Assembly (NCBI GenBank): GCA_002399565.1
Contig: DHDW01000005.1
Coordinates: 14,719-22,027 of the forward strand
Source of the DNA: Bacteroidales bacterium UBA4866
Lineage (GTDB): Bacteria > Bacteroidota > Bacteroidia > Bacteroidales > P3
Direction of reading: 5' to 3'
DNA length: 7,309 nt
In this document: positions 6,753 through 7,309 of the stretch, in pieces
Layout: each line of letters opens with the position of its first letter
How positions within the stretch are numbered: the first letter of the stretch is position 1
Position numbers and translations under genes: made by a program
Notes under the pieces: model-generated
Database searches by the model: none
What the model saw: the letters and a program-made list of their open reading frames with translations, nothing else
What the model was told of the DNA's origin: nothing

Positions 6753-6781
6753 TTTGTTTCTGAAAAGTTTTTGTATTTTTG
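6753..6781 (+). promoter_or_regulatory. Bacteroidota-type promoter upstream of dnaX
   Basis: TTTG at 6753-6756 (-33 element) and TATTTTTG at 6774-6781 (-7 element, matching TAnnTTTG) are separated by 17 bases, within the usual spacing for the phylum. The -7 element ends 25 bp before the dnaX start codon, implying a short leader. This is the most complete promoter match in the window, although T-rich DNA makes chance matches easier. Confidence 0.5.
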
Positions 6782-6806
6782 AAAAAGTTTTTGGGAATAT
6801 AAATAT

Positions 6807-7309
6807 ATGGAAAATTATATAGTTTCAGCTCGTAAGTATCGTCCTGCCAATTTCAAAAGTGTTGTAGGACAATCACACATTACAACAACTCTGCAAAATG
6901 CAATTAACACAAACCAACTTGCGCAAGCCTTTTTGTTTTGTGGTCCAAGAGGGGTTGGTAAAACAACTTGTGCAAGAATTTTGGCTAAAACCATTAATTG
7001 CACTAACAGAACAGATGAAATGGAGGCATGTAATGAATGTGAAAACTGTTTGTCTTTTAATGAAAATTCTGCTTTTAATATAGTTGAGCTTGATGCTGCA
7101 TCAAATAATTCTGTTGAAGATATTCGTGCTTTAGTTGAACAGGTTCGCATTCCACCGCAAGGAGGAAAATACAAGGTATATATAATTGATGAGGTTCACA
7201 TGCTTTCTCTTGCAGCTTTCAATGCTTTCTTAAAAACATTGGAAGAACCACCTGCTTATGCAAAGTTTATACTTGCAACAACAGAAAAGCATAAGATTAT
7301 TCCTACAAT
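6807..7309 (+). CDS. dnaX: DNA polymerase III subunit gamma/tau, 3' part missing (runs off the window)
   Basis: DnaX is the AAA+ motor subunit of the clamp loader, which places the sliding clamp on primed DNA and tethers the polymerase cores. The frame is open from the ATG at 6807 to the right edge (167 codons plus 2 bases), and the nearest upstream in-frame stop is at 6780-6782. The N-terminal SARKYRPANFKSVVGQSHIT (7-26) is diagnostic. The Walker A motif is GPRGVGKT (46-53). The zinc module has Cys65, Cys75, Cys78 and Cys81. ELDAASNNSVEDIR (94-107) is the typical next block. Walker B is VYIIDEVHML (124-133), and LKTLEEPPAYAKFILATTE (142-160) carries the sensor-1 region. The SRC arginine-finger motif, domain III and any tau-specific tail lie beyond the window. 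No obvious Shine-Dalgarno sequence precedes the start. Confidence 0.97.
   Translation, partial: MENYIVSARKYRPANFKSVVGQSHITTTLQNAINTNQLAQAFLFCGPRGVGKTTCARILAKTINCTNRTDEMEACNECENCLSFNENSAFNIVELDAASNNSVEDIRALVEQVRIPPQGGKYKVYIIDEVHMLSLAAFNAFLKTLEEPPAYAKFILATTEKHKIIPT

Noticed and set aside
6815..7174. A - strand open frame of 119 codons and a short + strand frame at 6898-7083
   Set aside because: The region is clearly dnaX in the frame starting at 6807, with Walker A, zinc-module cysteines and Walker B, so both alternatives are shadows.

Overview
This is an A+T-rich chromosomal window (by eye about two thirds A+T) that looks like a member of the Bacteroidota. Three things support this. The primary sigma factor is the short type (286 residues, no region 1.1). 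Several intergenic regions carry the Bacteroidota -7 promoter element TAnnTTTG. Shine-Dalgarno sequences are mostly absent. The genus cannot be named from the sequence alone.

Layout, left to right: the 3' part of mnmE (tRNA-U34 modification GTPase) runs to 1068 on the + strand. Two leftward genes without a recognised family follow on the - strand: a small secreted protein with a calcium-loop-like motif (1092-1649) and a polytopic membrane protein of 493 residues (1843-3324) that may be a GT-C-type glycosyltransferase. A 328-bp divergent intergenic region (3325-3652) then holds the most striking non-coding structure in the window. It is a five-unit, 22-bp-period array of palindromic AGGACTTAGTCCTT-like sequences, enclosed in a 19-bp perfect inverted repeat. 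To its right, on the + strand, are bcp (thiol peroxidase, 3653-4108) with a good intrinsic terminator, a Do/HtrA-type periplasmic serine protease (4255-5628), the primary sigma factor rpoD (5758-6618) with its own terminator, and the 5' part of dnaX (from 6807), which runs off the right edge.

How the genes relate: most are housekeeping or stress functions (tRNA modification, peroxide detoxification, envelope protein quality control, core transcription, replication clamp loading). Each rightward gene appears to be its own transcription unit, because terminators or gaps of about 130-190 bp separate them. The two leftward genes look like lineage-specific accessory genes between conserved ones. 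No mobile element, CRISPR array, rRNA or tRNA gene is visible. I see no evidence of a new multi-gene system; the palindromic repeat array is the best candidate for something undescribed.
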